DNA of 64,000 nucleotides from an uncultured Azospirillum sp. (GCF_946480385.1 NZ_CAMLJP010000018.1:1-64000); one strand, 5' to 3'; numbered from the stretch's first letter, positions 21,044-31,149 are shown. The notes: generated by a model from the sequence alone, not told the origin. Numbers and translations: made by a program.

Positions 21044-21190
21044 TCAGCCCCGGCAGGCCCGATATTCTGCAGCCGTCATGAGGTGCCGGCGCGGACGGCA
21101 ATGCTGGTGAATAGGGCCGTGGGCTGCCAGGATCTGCTGCGCTTGGCGCAGTGATTTGAAGCGATTCCTCCGTCGCTCCCGCAGACGGGT
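21044..21190 (-). pseudogene. IS6-family transposase remnant (C-terminus)
   Basis: About 45 residues (RERRRNRFKSLRQAQQILAA...MTAAEYRACRG) match the C-terminus of the transposase at 55351 (RERRMKRFTSPRQAQQFLSA...MSVAEYRTYRG). Nothing of the catalytic core remains. A scar of an old insertion. Confidence 0.75.
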
Positions 21191-21230
21191 CGGATGGCGC
21201 GATCTCTTGGCGCGGTGGGCACCGGAGCAG

Positions 21231-21482
21231 TCATGTCCGAGCGGATACGGATTTGTCGAAATTGATCCGATCCGGGATCCGCCGCAGCGACCCATCCTTT
21301 CGGCGGACCCAGACATCGACATCATATCCCAGTTCCCGAACCCGCACCGCATCATGCAGCGCGGACAGCAGGGCCGCCCGTCGCGATGGGTATTTTCCGC
21401 AATCGTCGCCCGGGGCGAAGCCGACGGTCCAATGACTCTCGTTCTGGCAAACGACGTAGCTGAGATGTGGTATCGGTGCCAT
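21231..21482 (-). CDS. Small basic-acidic hypothetical protein
   Basis: 83 residues, no membrane segment or signal. It reads as a compact domain: VVCQNESHWTVGFAPGDDCG, then a helix (RRAALLSALHDAVRVRELGY) and a strand (DVDVWVRRKDGSLRRI). The layout recalls small DUF2188-like proteins, but I am not certain. GGGAGG lies seven bases before the ATG. An FNR-type box sits 67 bp upstream with a CATACT -10 at the expected spacing, so it is one of the best supported island promoters. Confidence 0.7.
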   Translation of the reverse strand: MAPIPHLSYVVCQNESHWTVGFAPGDDCGKYPSRRAALLSALHDAVRVRELGYDVDVWVRRKDGSLRRIPDRINFDKSVSART

Positions 21483-21520
21483 GGCTGACCTCCCAAGGCT
21501 CGGGGCTCATCCGTTCGGAG

Positions 21521-21562
21521 AGTATGCCAAAGGAATCCGGCCAACGCCTTTATCGAGGTTAA
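21521..21562 (-). promoter_or_regulatory. FNR-type box with -10, promoter of 21231 gene
   Basis: Box TTTATCGAGGTTAA at 21549-21562 and CATACT (reverse strand, 21521-21526). Centre-to-centre distance is 32 bp, which places the box near -41 to -43, the class II position for FNR-type activators. Confidence 0.75.
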
Positions 21563-21622
21563 GGCCAATGCACATCCGGGGTGGATATTGGAGGTAGGAG
21601 CGCCGGACTTCAGTGGAGCGCG

Positions 21623-23671
21623 TCAGCGCCGGACGAGCACGACGATCGACCGCGCCTCCACCCTGTGGCGCTGTTCCCGAACCGGTGCCGCGCTATCCAG
21701 GGGAACGATGTCGTCGGGCCCGTCGCGCGCCGTGTCGATCACCCGGCGCCAGCCCTGTGGCGCGGTATCCTGAATCAGGAACTCCTGCTCCGCCGCCGAG
21801 GCATTGATCATGACATAGAGATCGACATCGCCTTGCGTGCCGCCGCGCAGGAGGAAGGCGAGTGTGCCGGTGTCGGCCGAAGGGTCGAGGCTGCCGGTTG
21901 TTCCGAACCACGTCACATCCTCGCGCCAGCTGCGGCTGCGGCACAGCGTGGGATGGGCTTTGCGGAAAGCGATCATGGATTTGCAGAAGCGGTGAAAGTC
22001 GGCGTTGGTCCGCAGCAGATCCCAGTCGAGCCACGTCGTCTCGTTGTCCTGGTTATACGGATTGTTGTTGCCGCGCTGCGTGTTCAGAAATTCGTCGCCC
22101 GCCACGACCATCGGCGTGCCGTTCGCCAGCATCAGCAGGCAAAACAGGTTCTTCGCCTGCCGACGCCGAAGCCTGGCCACGGCCTCGGGCAGATTCACGT
22201 CGCCTTCCCAGCCGCAGTTCCAGGATCGGTTGTCGTCACGGCCGTCCCGGTTTCCTTCACCGTTCGCCTCGTTGTGCTTCCGGTCGTAGCTGACCAGATC
22301 GTACAGGCAGAAGCCGTCGTGGCAGGTCACGAAATTGATGCTCTGATAGGCGTGATAGGCGTCCTCGGGCGTGTCGGGGAAGATGTCGTCGCTGCCGCCG
22401 AGCCGGCGGATCAGGCCGGCGGTAACCCCTCGATCCCCACGGATGAAGGATCGGACCTCGTTGCGAAAGGTATCGTTCCATTGCAGCCATGTGGTTCCGG
22501 GAAAGGAGCGGCCGAGCTGGTAGCTAACCACGTCCCAGGCCTCTGCGATCATCCGCAGGCGCGCCAGATCGGGGTGCGTCTGGATCGCGCTGATCACCGG
22601 CGGCTCGTTGAGATCGATGGAGCCGTCATCCCGGCGCGTGAACAGCGAGGCGAGATCGAAGCGGAAGCCGTCGATCCGGAACTGCCGCGCCCAATGGTGC
22701 AGGCTGTCCATGACCATGCCGGAGACATAGCGGTTGGCCGTATGCAGCACGTTCCCGGTGCCACTGTCGTTGCGATAGCAGCGGCGGTCTTCGGCCAGTA
22801 GGTAGTAGGTGGTGTTGTCGACGCCGCGAAAGCTGTAGGTGGGGCCGTTCTCGTCGCCTTCGGCCGTATGGTTGTAGACGACGTCGAGAATGACTTCGAT
22901 GTCGGCGGCGTGCAGCGCCTTGACCAGCGTCCGGAATTCGTCGAGCTGGCCGGCCGGCTCGGGGTGGGCCGCGTAGGTGTGATGCAGGGCGAAGAAGTTG
23001 AGCGGCATGTACCCCCAGTAATTTCCCTCCTGGGGATCGAACTGGAACACCGGCATCAGTTCGACCGCCGTGACTCCGAGGTCCCGCAGGTACGGAATCT
23101 TGTCGATCAGGCCCGCGAAGGTGCCCCGCCGGTCGGCCGGAACGCCGGAGTTCGCCCGTTGGGTGAAGCCGCGGACATGCAGTTCATAGATGATGGTGTC
23201 GTGGGTATGGCGCGGGGCATGGTCGCCGGCCCAGTCGAAGCCGGACGCCCTGGCATGCAGGACGCCGAGGGGGGCACGGCCGGGATTGGGTCCGGGATGG
23301 CGGGCGGCCTCGCGGCTGAAGCCGGACGGAAAGAAGATCGCCGTCGCATAGGGGTCGAGCAGGTTCTTCTCGGGATCGAACCGCTGCCCCTCGGCCGGCG
23401 CGCGCGGTCCGTCGACGCGATACGCATAGTAGGTCGCGCGGTCGACCGTGGCCGCGGGCAACCGGCAGTGCCAGATACGGCCACTCTTGTTGCGGCGGGG
23501 ATCGAAGGGCTGGATCGCGATGGGGTCAATCGGATTCTGTGCGGAGAAAAGCAACAGAGTGACGGATGTGGCGTGCTTGGAATAAAGAGCGAAGTTGTAG
23601 GCGTCTTCATCGGGGATGAAGAAAACTCCAAGCGGCGAGGGCGAGCCTTCGTGTCTTGTCCAATCGTCCAT
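21623..23671 (-). CDS. glgX: Glycogen debranching enzyme (GlgX-like, GH13)
   Basis: About 682 residues. An N-terminal carbohydrate-binding module is followed by a GH13 catalytic barrel: VILDVVYNHTAEG (conserved region I), GFRFDLASLF (region II with the nucleophile Asp), MIAEAWD (region III with the acid Glu) and NFVTCHDGFCLYD (region IV, catalytic-site His-Asp). The nearest families are isoamylase and GlgX, which cleave alpha-1,6 branches of glycogen. Last gene of the six-gene operon starting with the acetyl-CoA synthetase. The ATG at 23671 is chosen because the longer frame overlaps the preceding ACP gene; its ribosome site is weak, so coupling is likely. Confidence 0.88.
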   Translation of the reverse strand: MDDWTRHEGSPSPLGVFFIPDEDAYNFALYSKHATSVTLLLFSAQNPIDPIAIQPFDPRRNKSGRIWHCRLPAATVDRATYYAYRVDGPRAPAEGQRFDPEKNLLDPYATAIFFPSGFSREAARHPGPNPGRAPLGVLHARASGFDWAGDHAPRHTHDTIIYELHVRGFTQRANSGVPADRRGTFAGLIDKIPYLRDLGVTAVELMPVFQFDPQEGNYWGYMPLNFFALHHTYAAHPEPAGQLDEFRTLVKALHAADIEVILDVVYNHTAEGDENGPTYSFRGVDNTTYYLLAEDRRCYRNDSGTGNVLHTANRYVSGMVMDSLHHWARQFRIDGFRFDLASLFTRRDDGSIDLNEPPVISAIQTHPDLARLRMIAEAWDVVSYQLGRSFPGTTWLQWNDTFRNEVRSFIRGDRGVTAGLIRRLGGSDDIFPDTPEDAYHAYQSINFVTCHDGFCLYDLVSYDRKHNEANGEGNRDGRDDNRSWNCGWEGDVNLPEAVARLRRRQAKNLFCLLMLANGTPMVVAGDEFLNTQRGNNNPYNQDNETTWLDWDLLRTNADFHRFCKSMIAFRKAHPTLCRSRSWREDVTWFGTTGSLDPSADTGTLAFLLRGGTQGDVDLYVMINASAAEQEFLIQDTAPQGWRRVIDTARDGPDDIVPLDSAAPVREQRHRVEARSIVVLVRR

Positions 23672-23690
23672 CGGAACATCGCCGTCCGCG

Positions 23691-23960
23691 TCATGCGATC
23701 CCGGCTTTTGCCGCAACCGCCGGATCGGCCATGAGGTAGGCGACCGCTCCATCGAGGGTGATCAGGCGCGGGTAATCGACCTCGGGGATCGCGACGCCCA
23801 GCCGGTTGTGCAGCGCCGTCACGAAGTTCAGGTGATCCATGGAGTCGATGTCCAGCGCCTCCCGGAGGTCGGCCGCCGGATCGAGGAGGGCAAGGTCGGC
23901 TTCGGGGGCGATGTTGCTCAGCTCCTCCAGCACCACACGTCTTACATCATCGGGCGTCAT
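23691..23960 (-). CDS. Acyl carrier protein
   Basis: 89 residues. The 4'-phosphopantetheine attachment motif is LDIDSMDHLNFV with Ser near residue 40 and a four-helix-like pattern. The ATG overlaps the E2 stop by four bases. A free-standing ACP between a pyruvate-dehydrogenase-type E2 and a debranching enzyme is unusual; it is not next to fatty-acid or polyketide genes. It could carry acetyl or other acyl groups made by the same operon, but that is inference. Confidence 0.85.
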   Translation of the reverse strand: MTPDDVRRVVLEELSNIAPEADLALLDPAADLREALDIDSMDHLNFVTALHNRLGVAIPEVDYPRLITLDGAVAYLMADPAVAAKAGIA

Positions 23961-25132
23961 AGCGATCCGGGCTCCTGCAGCAGACGATCGATTTCGGCAA
24001 GGAGAAGGGCGCCACGGTGGCCGTCGCTGACCCGGTGGTCGGCCGCGAGGGTCGACGTCATGACGGGGCATGGAACGACTTGGCCATCCACCACCCAAGG
24101 CCGCTCGACCGGCTTGCCGAAGCCGACGATGGCGACCTGCGGCGGGTAGATGACACCGAACACCCCCTCTACCCCGCGGTCGCCGAGGCTGGTGACGGTG
24201 ATTGTGGGATCCGCCAGTTCCGAGCTGCGCAGCCGTCCGGAGCGTGCCCGGGCGACCAAGTCACGCAGGCGTGCCATCACCTCGTCCACGGCCAGCTTGT
24301 CGGTGTCGTGGATCGCGGGCGCGACGAGGCCGCCGCCGCGGATCGCCACCGCGGCGCCGATGTGGATGCCCTCGGCCGGCCGGAACGCTCTGTCAATACA
24401 GGATCCGTTGAACTCGGGCAGGCGGCGCAAGGCCAGCGCGACAGCCTTCAACTGCAGTGCCGCCAGGAGCAGCCGCTGTTCGGGCGGGCGCCCGTTGTTC
24501 CGCTCCGTGAGCCAGGCGTTCGCCTTGGCCAGGGCCACCGTGGTGCTCAGGTAGTAGTGAGGGATCTCCTGATTGGAGCGCGCCATGGCCGCAGCGATCG
24601 CCCGCCGCATCTGCGCCAGATCCATTCCGCGCGCCTGCGGGGCGGCGGACGGCGTAGCGGCTGCCCGCTCGACGTCGGCCAGAAGCACGGCACCTCCTGG
24701 CCCGCTGCCGGTAACCGCGGTCAGGGCGATGCCACGCTCAGCCGCTAGCCGCCGTGCCGCCGGCGACGCCGGCGGATGGGGGGGCGCCGTCGTGACCGGG
24801 GCGGGGGTGACCGGGGCGAGCGGCGCCGACGCCCGTGTCGGCGGGCGAGGGGGCGCCGATGGCTGCGGCCCAGGGGTGCGCAGCTCGACGCTCTCGCCGG
24901 CTCCGGTGAGCAGGGCAAGCGGTGTGCCGACTGGAACCGAGGTGCCGGGAGTGACGAGGAGGCGTTCGATCACGCCGGCCTCAAAGGTTTCGACCTCGAT
25001 GGCGCCCTTCTGCGTTTCCACCACGGCGACGATGTCACCGCGGGCAACGGCATCGCCCGGCTGCTTGAGCCATTCGACCAGAACGCCCGCCTCCATGTCG
25101 GCGCCCAGAGACGGCATGCGGAAAATGCCCAT
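23957..25132 (-). CDS. pdhC: 2-oxo acid dehydrogenase E2 (dihydrolipoyl acyltransferase)
   Basis: 391 residues. A lipoyl domain lies at residues 1-75 with the lipoylated Lys in VVETQKGAIEVET. A Pro/Ala/Thr-rich linker follows, then an E3/E1-binding domain (ASPAARRLAAERGIALTAV) and the catalytic CAT domain with the signature AADHRVSDGHRG near the C-terminus. It moves an acyl group, most likely acetyl, from E1 to CoA. The start shares one base with the E1 beta stop (TGATG). No E3 gene is in the window, so E3 must be shared from elsewhere. Confidence 0.93.
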   Translation of the reverse strand: MGIFRMPSLGADMEAGVLVEWLKQPGDAVARGDIVAVVETQKGAIEVETFEAGVIERLLVTPGTSVPVGTPLALLTGAGESVELRTPGPQPSAPPRPPTRASAPLAPVTPAPVTTAPPHPPASPAARRLAAERGIALTAVTGSGPGGAVLLADVERAAATPSAAPQARGMDLAQMRRAIAAAMARSNQEIPHYYLSTTVALAKANAWLTERNNGRPPEQRLLLAALQLKAVALALRRLPEFNGSCIDRAFRPAEGIHIGAAVAIRGGGLVAPAIHDTDKLAVDEVMARLRDLVARARSGRLRSSELADPTITVTSLGDRGVEGVFGVIYPPQVAIVGFGKPVERPWVVDGQVVPCPVMTSTLAADHRVSDGHRGALLLAEIDRLLQEPGSL

Positions 25133-26142
25133 CACGCCCCCATCAGCGTCTTGACCGCCGCCACGATGGCGGCCGGCTGTGGAAGCGCCGCCTGCTCCAG
25201 ATGCCGGGGGTAGGGGATTGGCACCTCGGCCGTGCAGACTCGCGCCACCGGGGCGTCGAGCGACCAGAACGCCCCCTCCATGATGCGGGCGCTGACCTCT
25301 GCGGCGAAGCTGCCGGTCCGCCAGCCTTCGTCGACGATCACCGCCCGGCGGGTGCGGGCGACCGAGGTCAACACAGTTTCGCCATCGAGCGGCCGCAGGC
25401 TGCGCAGGTCCACCACCTCTGCCGATATAGTGTCCGCCGCCAGGGCTTGCGCGGCGGCGAGCGTCTTGAACAGGCTGCCGCCGTAGGTGATCAGCGTCAC
25501 GTCCGTGCCGGCCCGGCGGACCGCCGCGCGGTCGATGTCGACCGGACCGGCCGCGGGATCCAGCGTTCCCTCCATGTTGTAGAGCATCACATGCTCGAAC
25601 ATCACCACCGGGTCGGGGTCCTGGAGTGCGGTCCACAGCATGCCGCGCGCGTCCTCCAGGGTGGCCGGCGCCACCACCCGCAGGCCCGGCACATGGGCGT
25701 ACCAGCCCTCCAGACTGTGCGAATGCTGCGCGGCGAGCTGCCGTCCCGCCCCGGTCGGAATGCGGAAGACCACCGGCACGCTCACCTGTCCGCCCGACAT
25801 GTGGCGGAGCGTCGCGGCATTGTTGACGATCTGGTCGAGCGCCAGCAGGCTGAAGTTGACGGTCATGATCTCGACGATCGGACGCATGCCGTTCAGCGCG
25901 GCGCCGATCCCGGCGCCGACGAAGGTGGATTCCGACAGCGGCGTGTCGCGGATGCGGTCCGGCCCGAATTCGTCGTACAGGCCTTTGCTCACGGCGTAGC
26001 AACCGCCGTAACATCCGACATCCTCGCCCATCAGGAAGACCCGCTCGTCTCGCTGCAGCGCATCACGAAGCGCCTCGCGCAGGGCATCGCGGTAAGTGAT
26101 CGTACGGCTGGCCGCCGCCACTGTGATGTCCGCATCGGTCAT
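25132..26142 (-). CDS. pdhB: 2-oxo acid dehydrogenase E1 beta subunit
   Basis: 336 residues starting [20 protein letters not shown]. It carries the E1 beta pattern: [20 protein letters not shown] with the Glu that activates thiamine diphosphate, [22 protein letters not shown], and a C-terminal transketolase domain ([19 protein letters not shown]). The start overlaps the E1 alpha stop by four bases. It pairs with the E1 alpha gene to decarboxylate pyruvate or a related 2-oxo acid; acetoin dehydrogenase is a close relative and cannot be excluded. Confidence 0.93.
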   Translation of the reverse strand: MTDADITVAAASRTITYRDALREALRDALQRDERVFLMGEDVGCYGGCYAVSKGLYDEFGPDRIRDTPLSESTFVGAGIGAALNGMRPIVEIMTVNFSLLALDQIVNNAATLRHMSGGQVSVPVVFRIPTGAGRQLAAQHSHSLEGWYAHVPGLRVVAPATLEDARGMLWTALQDPDPVVMFEHVMLYNMEGTLDPAAGPVDIDRAAVRRAGTDVTLITYGGSLFKTLAAAQALAADTISAEVVDLRSLRPLDGETVLTSVARTRRAVIVDEGWRTGSFAAEVSARIMEGAFWSLDAPVARVCTAEVPIPYPRHLEQAALPQPAAIVAAVKTLMGA

Positions 26143-27146
26143 GGATGCACCTCGCGGGTATAGACGTCCTTCGCCAGATCCTCGACCGGCTCCCATTGCC
26201 CGGCCTCGGCGAACGCGACCGCCGCCTCGATCTCCGCCTCGGCATCCCGTTCGATGGCGGGGAGATCGGCGTCGTGCAGCATGCCGGTCTCCCGCATCCA
26301 GGCGGACAGCCGGGCGACGGGGTCATGGCGCTTCCAATCGTCGATCTCAGCCTTGTCGCGGTAGAGCTGGGGGTCGAACATGGAATGGGCGCGGAAGCGG
26401 TAGGTCCGGCATTCGAGGAATTGCGGCCCGGCGCCATCGCGTATCGCGTCGGTCATGCGCCTTGCGGTCGCCTCGACGGCGACAACGTCCATGCCGTCCA
26501 CCGCCTCCGATGCGACATGATAGACGGCGGCCTTGAGGTGCAGGTCGGTCTGCGACTGTGCCCTATCGAGGCGCGTGCCCATGGCATAGAGGTTGTTTTC
26601 GCAGACGAACAGGACCGGCAGTTTCCACAGCGCGGCGAGGTTCAGGCTCTCATGGAACTCGCCCTCGGCAACGGCGCCGTCGCCGAAGAAGCATGCGGTC
26701 ACCCGTGGCCGGCCACGCATGCGGTCGGCCAGCGCCATGCCCACCGCCAGAGGCAGCCCACCGGCGACGATGGCGTTGCCGCCGAAAAAGCGGGTGCCGA
26801 CATCGAACAGGTGCATCGATCCGCCGCGCCCGCGGCTGCAGCCTTCGGCCTTCCCGTACATCTCGGCCATGACGGCGGTCATCGGGACACCGCGCAGGAT
26901 GGCGTGTCCATGCTCGCGGTAGGTGGCGACGACGGCGTCTTCGGGTTGCAGGCACCCCATCACCCCGGCGGCCACCGCCTCCTCGCCGATATAGAGGTGA
27001 AGAAACCCACGGATCTTTTCCTGCTGGTACAGCTCGCCGCACCGCTCCTCGAAGCGGCGAATGCGCACCATCTGCCGCAGCAGACCCAGCAGATGGTCGC
27101 GGGTCAGGCGCGGCTTCGCATGCGGGGCCGGAGACTGGTCGGTCAT
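26139..27146 (-). CDS. pdhA: 2-oxo acid dehydrogenase E1 alpha subunit
   Basis: 335 residues. The thiamine-diphosphate binding motif [20 protein letters not shown] is followed by [11 protein letters not shown], and the phosphorylation-loop-like region [12 protein letters not shown] is present. The N-terminal part has [15 protein letters not shown] and [16 protein letters not shown] typical of the family. Start overlaps the acetyl-CoA synthetase stop (ATGA). Separate alpha and beta subunits are the usual alphaproteobacterial arrangement, but linkage to an acetyl-CoA synthetase and an ACP is not. Confidence 0.93.
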   Translation of the reverse strand: MTDQSPAPHAKPRLTRDHLLGLLRQMVRIRRFEERCGELYQQEKIRGFLHLYIGEEAVAAGVMGCLQPEDAVVATYREHGHAILRGVPMTAVMAEMYGKAEGCSRGRGGSMHLFDVGTRFFGGNAIVAGGLPLAVGMALADRMRGRPRVTACFFGDGAVAEGEFHESLNLAALWKLPVLFVCENNLYAMGTRLDRAQSQTDLHLKAAVYHVASEAVDGMDVVAVEATARRMTDAIRDGAGPQFLECRTYRFRAHSMFDPQLYRDKAEIDDWKRHDPVARLSAWMRETGMLHDADLPAIERDAEAEIEAAVAFAEAGQWEPVEDLAKDVYTREVHP

Positions 27147-28900
27147 CGCTCGTCCCTTTCCAGCGTCGACAGATCGCCTTCGGGCAGGCCCAGCTCGCGC
27201 GCCTTCAAAAGACGGCGCATGATCTTGCCGCTGCGCGTGCGCGGCAGGGAGGCCCGGAAATCGATGGACTTCGGGGCGACCGCCGGACCCAGCCGGGCGC
27301 GGCCATGCCCGAGCAACTCCTTGCGCAGCGCGTCCGACGGTGTCCAGCCCGGCTTCAGCGCAACAAAGGCCTTCACCACCTCGCCGGCGATGGGATCGGG
27401 AACCCCGATCACCCCAGCTTCGGCCACGGCGGGATGCTCCATGAGCGCGCTCTCGACCTCGAAGGGGCCGATCAGGTGGCCGGCGGACTTGATCACGTCG
27501 TCCGCGCGGCCGACGAACCAGAAATAGCCGTCGGCATCGCGCATGGCGAGGTCGCCGCTCAGATACCAGCCGTCGGCGAAGCAGCGCCGATAGCGTTCCT
27601 CCTCGCCCAGATAACCGCGAAACATGGAGGGCCAGCCGGGCCGCAGGGCCAGTTCACCGACGGTCATCGGCTCTTCCGCCGGTCGGACGCGACCGTCGGA
27701 TGTGCGTTCGACGATCGCCGCCTCCACACCGGGGATCGGGCGGCCCATGGACCCCGGCTTCACCTCGGCGGAGGCGTAGTTGGCGATCATGATGCCGCCA
27801 GTTTCGGTCTGCCACCAATTGTCGTGGAAGGGGCGGCCGAACGTCTCCTGCGCCCATACCACGGCCTCGGGGTTGAGGGGCTCCCCCACGCTCGCCATGA
27901 AGCGCACCGACGACAGGTCGTAGCGCCGCGCCACCTCGGCGCCCACCTTCAGCAGCATGCGGATGGCGGTGGGGGCGGTGTACCAGACGGTGACGCGCTC
28001 CCGCTGGAGGATTCCGTACCACCGCTCCGCATCGAACTCCGCCTCATCCACCAGCAGCGTGGCGCCGATGGTCAGCGGTGCGATGATGCCGTAGGAGGTG
28101 CCGGTCACCCAGCCAGGATCGGCGGTGCACCAGAAGATGTCGCCGGGCCGCAGGTCCAGGGCGCAGCGGGCCGTGACATGGTGGGCGACCACGGCCTCGT
28201 GCACATGAACGGCTCCCTTCGGACGGCCGGTTGTGCCGCTGGTGAAGTGGAGAAGAGCCATGTCGTCCGGTGCCGTTTGCGCATAGGCGAAGTCCGGCGA
28301 CGCCGCCGGCAGCGCACGCCGCAGATCCAAGACACCGTCGCCCGGCCCGGCCCCGCCATCGACGAGCAGCACATGCTTCAATCCGGGAAGCTCGTGGCGC
28401 CAGGGTTCGATCTTGCGACGGTAGAGCGCTTCGCTGGTCACCAGCACCCGGCCGTCGCCGAGCGACAGGCGCGTTCTTATGGGCTCCGGGCCGAAGGCGG
28501 AGAACAGGGGCGAGAAGACGCAGCCACTCTTCAGCGTGCCAAGGGCGGCGACATAGAGGTCGGGCTGACGACCGAGCAGACTGAAAACGCGCTCGCCCTT
28601 GCCGACGCCCAGCGAGCCCAGGAGACTTGCAAACCGGCCGGAGTGCTCGGCGAGATCGCAATACCGGAACTCACGGGACGTTCCATCCTTGGCCAGCCAG
28701 CGCAGGGCGATCCGGTCGCCGCGGCCATGCGCGACATGCCGGTCGACGGCCTCGTATGCGATGTTAAGCCCCCCGTCCGGCAGGCCGTCCAGATCGGCGC
28801 GCGCCCCTGACCAGGTGAAGGCGGCACGGGCCTGATCGTAATCCGTCAGGACGGCAGTGGCCTTGTCGTCAGGTCGTTTGCGAATGGTCTCCCAGGGCAT
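27143..28900 (-). CDS. acsA: Acetate/acyl-CoA synthetase (AcsA type)
   Basis: 585 residues of the ANL adenylate-forming superfamily. P-loop-like motif [20 protein letters not shown]5 motif [12 protein letters not shown] with the tryptophan typical of short-chain acid pockets, [10 protein letters not shown], and the C-terminal catalytic lysine motif TRSGKIMRR, the usual site of regulation by acetylation. It activates acetate, or possibly propionate, with ATP and CoA. First gene of a tightly overlapping operon reading into E1 alpha, E1 beta, E2, ACP and GlgX. An FNR-type box lies about 100 bp upstream. Confidence 0.92.
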   Translation of the reverse strand: MPWETIRKRPDDKATAVLTDYDQARAAFTWSGARADLDGLPDGGLNIAYEAVDRHVAHGRGDRIALRWLAKDGTSREFRYCDLAEHSGRFASLLGSLGVGKGERVFSLLGRQPDLYVAALGTLKSGCVFSPLFSAFGPEPIRTRLSLGDGRVLVTSEALYRRKIEPWRHELPGLKHVLLVDGGAGPGDGVLDLRRALPAASPDFAYAQTAPDDMALLHFTSGTTGRPKGAVHVHEAVVAHHVTARCALDLRPGDIFWCTADPGWVTGTSYGIIAPLTIGATLLVDEAEFDAERWYGILQRERVTVWYTAPTAIRMLLKVGAEVARRYDLSSVRFMASVGEPLNPEAVVWAQETFGRPFHDNWWQTETGGIMIANYASAEVKPGSMGRPIPGVEAAIVERTSDGRVRPAEEPMTVGELALRPGWPSMFRGYLGEEERYRRCFADGWYLSGDLAMRDADGYFWFVGRADDVIKSAGHLIGPFEVESALMEHPAVAEAGVIGVPDPIAGEVVKAFVALKPGWTPSDALRKELLGHGRARLGPAVAPKSIDFRASLPRTRSGKIMRRLLKARELGLPEGDLSTLERDER

Positions 28901-28966
28901 GGCTGCACCTCATCCCGAACGCACCGCCCGGCGAGCAGGTGCTGATGATGGCGGTTATCGCGCAGC

Positions 28967-29009
28967 AGGTTACGCCCGTGTCCGGGGGGCTGGGTTTAAC
29001 CCAGGTTAG
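28967..29009 (-). promoter_or_regulatory. FNR-type box and -10, promoter of acsA-pdh-glgX operon
   Basis: Box TTAACCCAGGTTAG (28996-29009), matching the palindrome except for the last base. TAACCT on the reverse strand (28967-28972) is centred 33 bp away. It lies in the gap between the operon and the upstream pncB stop. Confidence 0.68.
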
Positions 29010-29051
29010 GAGCCGCCCGGAAATGCGATGTCTAAATCCGATGTTTTGCCG

Positions 29052-30428
29052 TTATGGATGGTCCGGTCGGACTTGACCGATGCTGTTGGCCTGTTCAGCG
29101 AGCGCTTCAAGGTCGGGCGAAATAACGGTTTCAATGGTCGCATGATGCGTCAGGTCGCGCACCGACTCCGGCAGGCTCGCCAATTCAGCCGTAGCGTGGG
29201 AGCGAATCGCCGTCAGGTCCGGCAGTGCCCCGACACGGCGCCCGTTCCGCAAGACGGGGATCAGCAGCGGCCGTCCCGGCTCTTGCGCTTCAGCGACGGA
29301 CAGCAGGTCCGTCCGGATTCGGCCGTCGGCATCGTAGCTGCGGAACACCTGTTTACGCCCCGGCCATGTCGCTTTGCCGGGCGAGCGCTTGCGCCGAGGC
29401 AACCCGGCATATTCGACCAGCTTGTAGGCGCAGTCGAGCGCGGGCACATCGCTGGAGGTGGTCAGGCTGGTGCCGATACCGAAGCTGTCGATGGGCGCAT
29501 TCGCGGTCAGAAGCGACCCGAGCACATACTCGTCCAATCCACCGCTCGCCACTATGTGCGTCCCGCTCAATCCACCGGCATCGAGGATCGCACGCACCCG
29601 GTGTGAAAGCGCGGCAAGGTCGCCGCTGTCCAGCCTGACGGCAGACGGATAGACCCCGTCGACCGCCAGCGTGCCTGCCAGCGACACCACGGTCCTGGCT
29701 GCCGCCTCGGTGTCATAGGTGTCGAGCAGCAGAGTCAGATTCCGTGGACGTGAACGGGCGAAGTTGATGAATGCCTCGGCTTCCTGCCGATGGGCTTGCA
29801 CGAAGGAATGCGCCATCGTCCCGACGATCGGAATGCCGAAACGCCGGCCGGCCAATGCGGTTGCCGTTCCGGCGAAGCCCGCGATGTATGCGGATCGTGC
29901 AGCCAGGAGTCCGGCTTCAGCGCCGTGTGCCCGGCGCAGACCGAAATCGAACAGCGGGCGACCGTCCGCCGCCAGTACCAGCCTTGCGGCCTTTGAGGCG
30001 ATGACGGTCTGAAGGTGAATCAGGTTGATCAGGCGTGTTTCGATCATCTGCGCTTCGGGCAGGCTGGCCGTCACGCGCAGGATCGGTTCATGGGCGAAAA
30101 AGGCAGTCCCTTCGGGGAGCGCGTCCACATCCCCGGAGAAGCGGAAATCTCCAAGATAGTCCACGGTCCGGTTCGACAACTGGGCATGGTCGCGCAGCCA
30201 TGCCAGATCGTCCGGAGCAAATCTGGCCGTCTCCAGGAAGGCAACCGCCTGTTCGAGGCCGGCTGCGATCAGAAAATTCCTTTGGTTCGGCAGGGTGCGG
30301 ACGAACAACTCGAATGATGCAGTGCCGTTCATTCCGTGGTCGAGGTAAGCGTCGACCATGGCGACCTCGTAGAGGTCCGTAAGCAGAAGATTGTCACCAT
30401 CGCACAGTGGACCGGGATGGATGTTCAT
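29052..30428 (-). CDS. pncB: Nicotinate phosphoribosyltransferase
   Basis: 458 residues. The N-terminal segment LLLTDLYEVAMVDAYLDHGM and FELFVRTLPNQRNFLIAAGL, the central FDFGLRRAHGAEAGLLAARS, and VRLDSGDLAALSHRVRAIL are typical of the long PncB-type enzyme. It joins nicotinate with PRPP to give nicotinate mononucleotide in NAD salvage. GGGAG precedes the ATG. It follows hsp20 by 75 bp on the same strand without a promoter box of its own, so both probably share the box at 31136. A PRPP synthetase gene in the same island would supply its substrate. Confidence 0.93.
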   Translation of the reverse strand: MNIHPGPLCDGDNLLLTDLYEVAMVDAYLDHGMNGTASFELFVRTLPNQRNFLIAAGLEQAVAFLETARFAPDDLAWLRDHAQLSNRTVDYLGDFRFSGDVDALPEGTAFFAHEPILRVTASLPEAQMIETRLINLIHLQTVIASKAARLVLAADGRPLFDFGLRRAHGAEAGLLAARSAYIAGFAGTATALAGRRFGIPIVGTMAHSFVQAHRQEAEAFINFARSRPRNLTLLLDTYDTEAAARTVVSLAGTLAVDGVYPSAVRLDSGDLAALSHRVRAILDAGGLSGTHIVASGGLDEYVLGSLLTANAPIDSFGIGTSLTTSSDVPALDCAYKLVEYAGLPRRKRSPGKATWPGRKQVFRSYDADGRIRTDLLSVAEAQEPGRPLLIPVLRNGRRVGALPDLTAIRSHATAELASLPESVRDLTHHATIETVISPDLEALAEQANSIGQVRPDHP

Positions 30429-30503
30429 GGCCGTCTCCCGCTCAAATGCTTTGCGCCGGCTGCCATGTCGCGGCCCAACACGGCAGCCGGCGGTGCCGGG
30501 AAC

Positions 30504-31061
30504 TCAGACCTTGGCGATTTCGATAGTGCGCCTGGTCGGCTTGCTCGGCTCGCTCTTCGGCAGCACGATGGTGAGCACGCCGTTCTTCATGCTGGCCGTG
30601 ATCGCGTCCGCCTTCACGTTGGCCGGCAGCCGGAAGGTCCGGGCGCACAGTCCATAGCGGCGCTCCGAGAAGTAACGGTTCTTGTCCTTTTCTTCCGTCT
30701 CCTCCTTCTTCTCGGCCTTGACGGTCAGGATGTCATCTTGGATGGAAACCTCGGCGTCCTTCTCGTCCATGCCGGGGATTTCCAGGGTGACGCGGTATTC
30801 GGTCTCCCGTTCATCCACTTCCGCCGGGGGCACGATCGCTTCCAGATCAGCGTCGCTGCGCAACAGCGGCTCCAGGCCGAATATCGGGCGGCGGCTCCAC
30901 GGGAAGCGCAGCATGGACGACGCCTCATCGAACAGGCGGTCGAACTCGTCGCGCAGGGCGAAAAGCGGATGACGATTGCGTTCCGCCACTTCCTTAGCCG
31001 CCATGCCGGTGGTCTTGAGCTCCTTCGGCTTTTCGCCGGCGCTCGTTTCAGTCATGCTCAT
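30504..31061 (-). CDS. Hsp20-family small heat-shock protein
   Basis: 185 residues. The alpha-crystallin domain spans about residues 70-175, with VTLEIPGMDEKDAEVSIQDD, the strand FRLPANVKADAITASMKNGV and the C-terminal IXI-like tail (TIEIAKV). The N-terminal arm has RDEFDRLFDEASSMLRFPW. It is an ATP-independent holdase chaperone that binds unfolding proteins. AGGAGG is well spaced before the ATG at 31061. An FNR-type box lies 75 bp upstream, with no heat-shock hairpin (ROSE) recognised. Class A versus B subfamily is not settled. Confidence 0.95.
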   Translation of the reverse strand: MSMTETSAGEKPKELKTTGMAAKEVAERNRHPLFALRDEFDRLFDEASSMLRFPWSRRPIFGLEPLLRSDADLEAIVPPAEVDERETEYRVTLEIPGMDEKDAEVSIQDDILTVKAEKKEETEEKDKNRYFSERRYGLCARTFRLPANVKADAITASMKNGVLTIVLPKSEPSKPTRRTIEIAKV

Positions 31062-31107
31062 GGCATCCTCCTGGTTTACCCTTGGGATTACCCTTGTGAC
31101 GCGATGG

Positions 31108-31149
31108 TTTTTAGCACCCGGCGGGGCCGGCCGCCTTTATCTGGATTAA
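31108..31149 (-). promoter_or_regulatory. FNR-type box and -10, promoter of hsp20-pncB
   Basis: Box TTTATCTGGATTAA (31136-31149) and reverse-strand CTAAAA (31108-31113), 32 bp centre to centre. The box is read toward hsp20. The same box is also the edge of a 47-bp repeat shared with 59456-59502. Confidence 0.75.
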
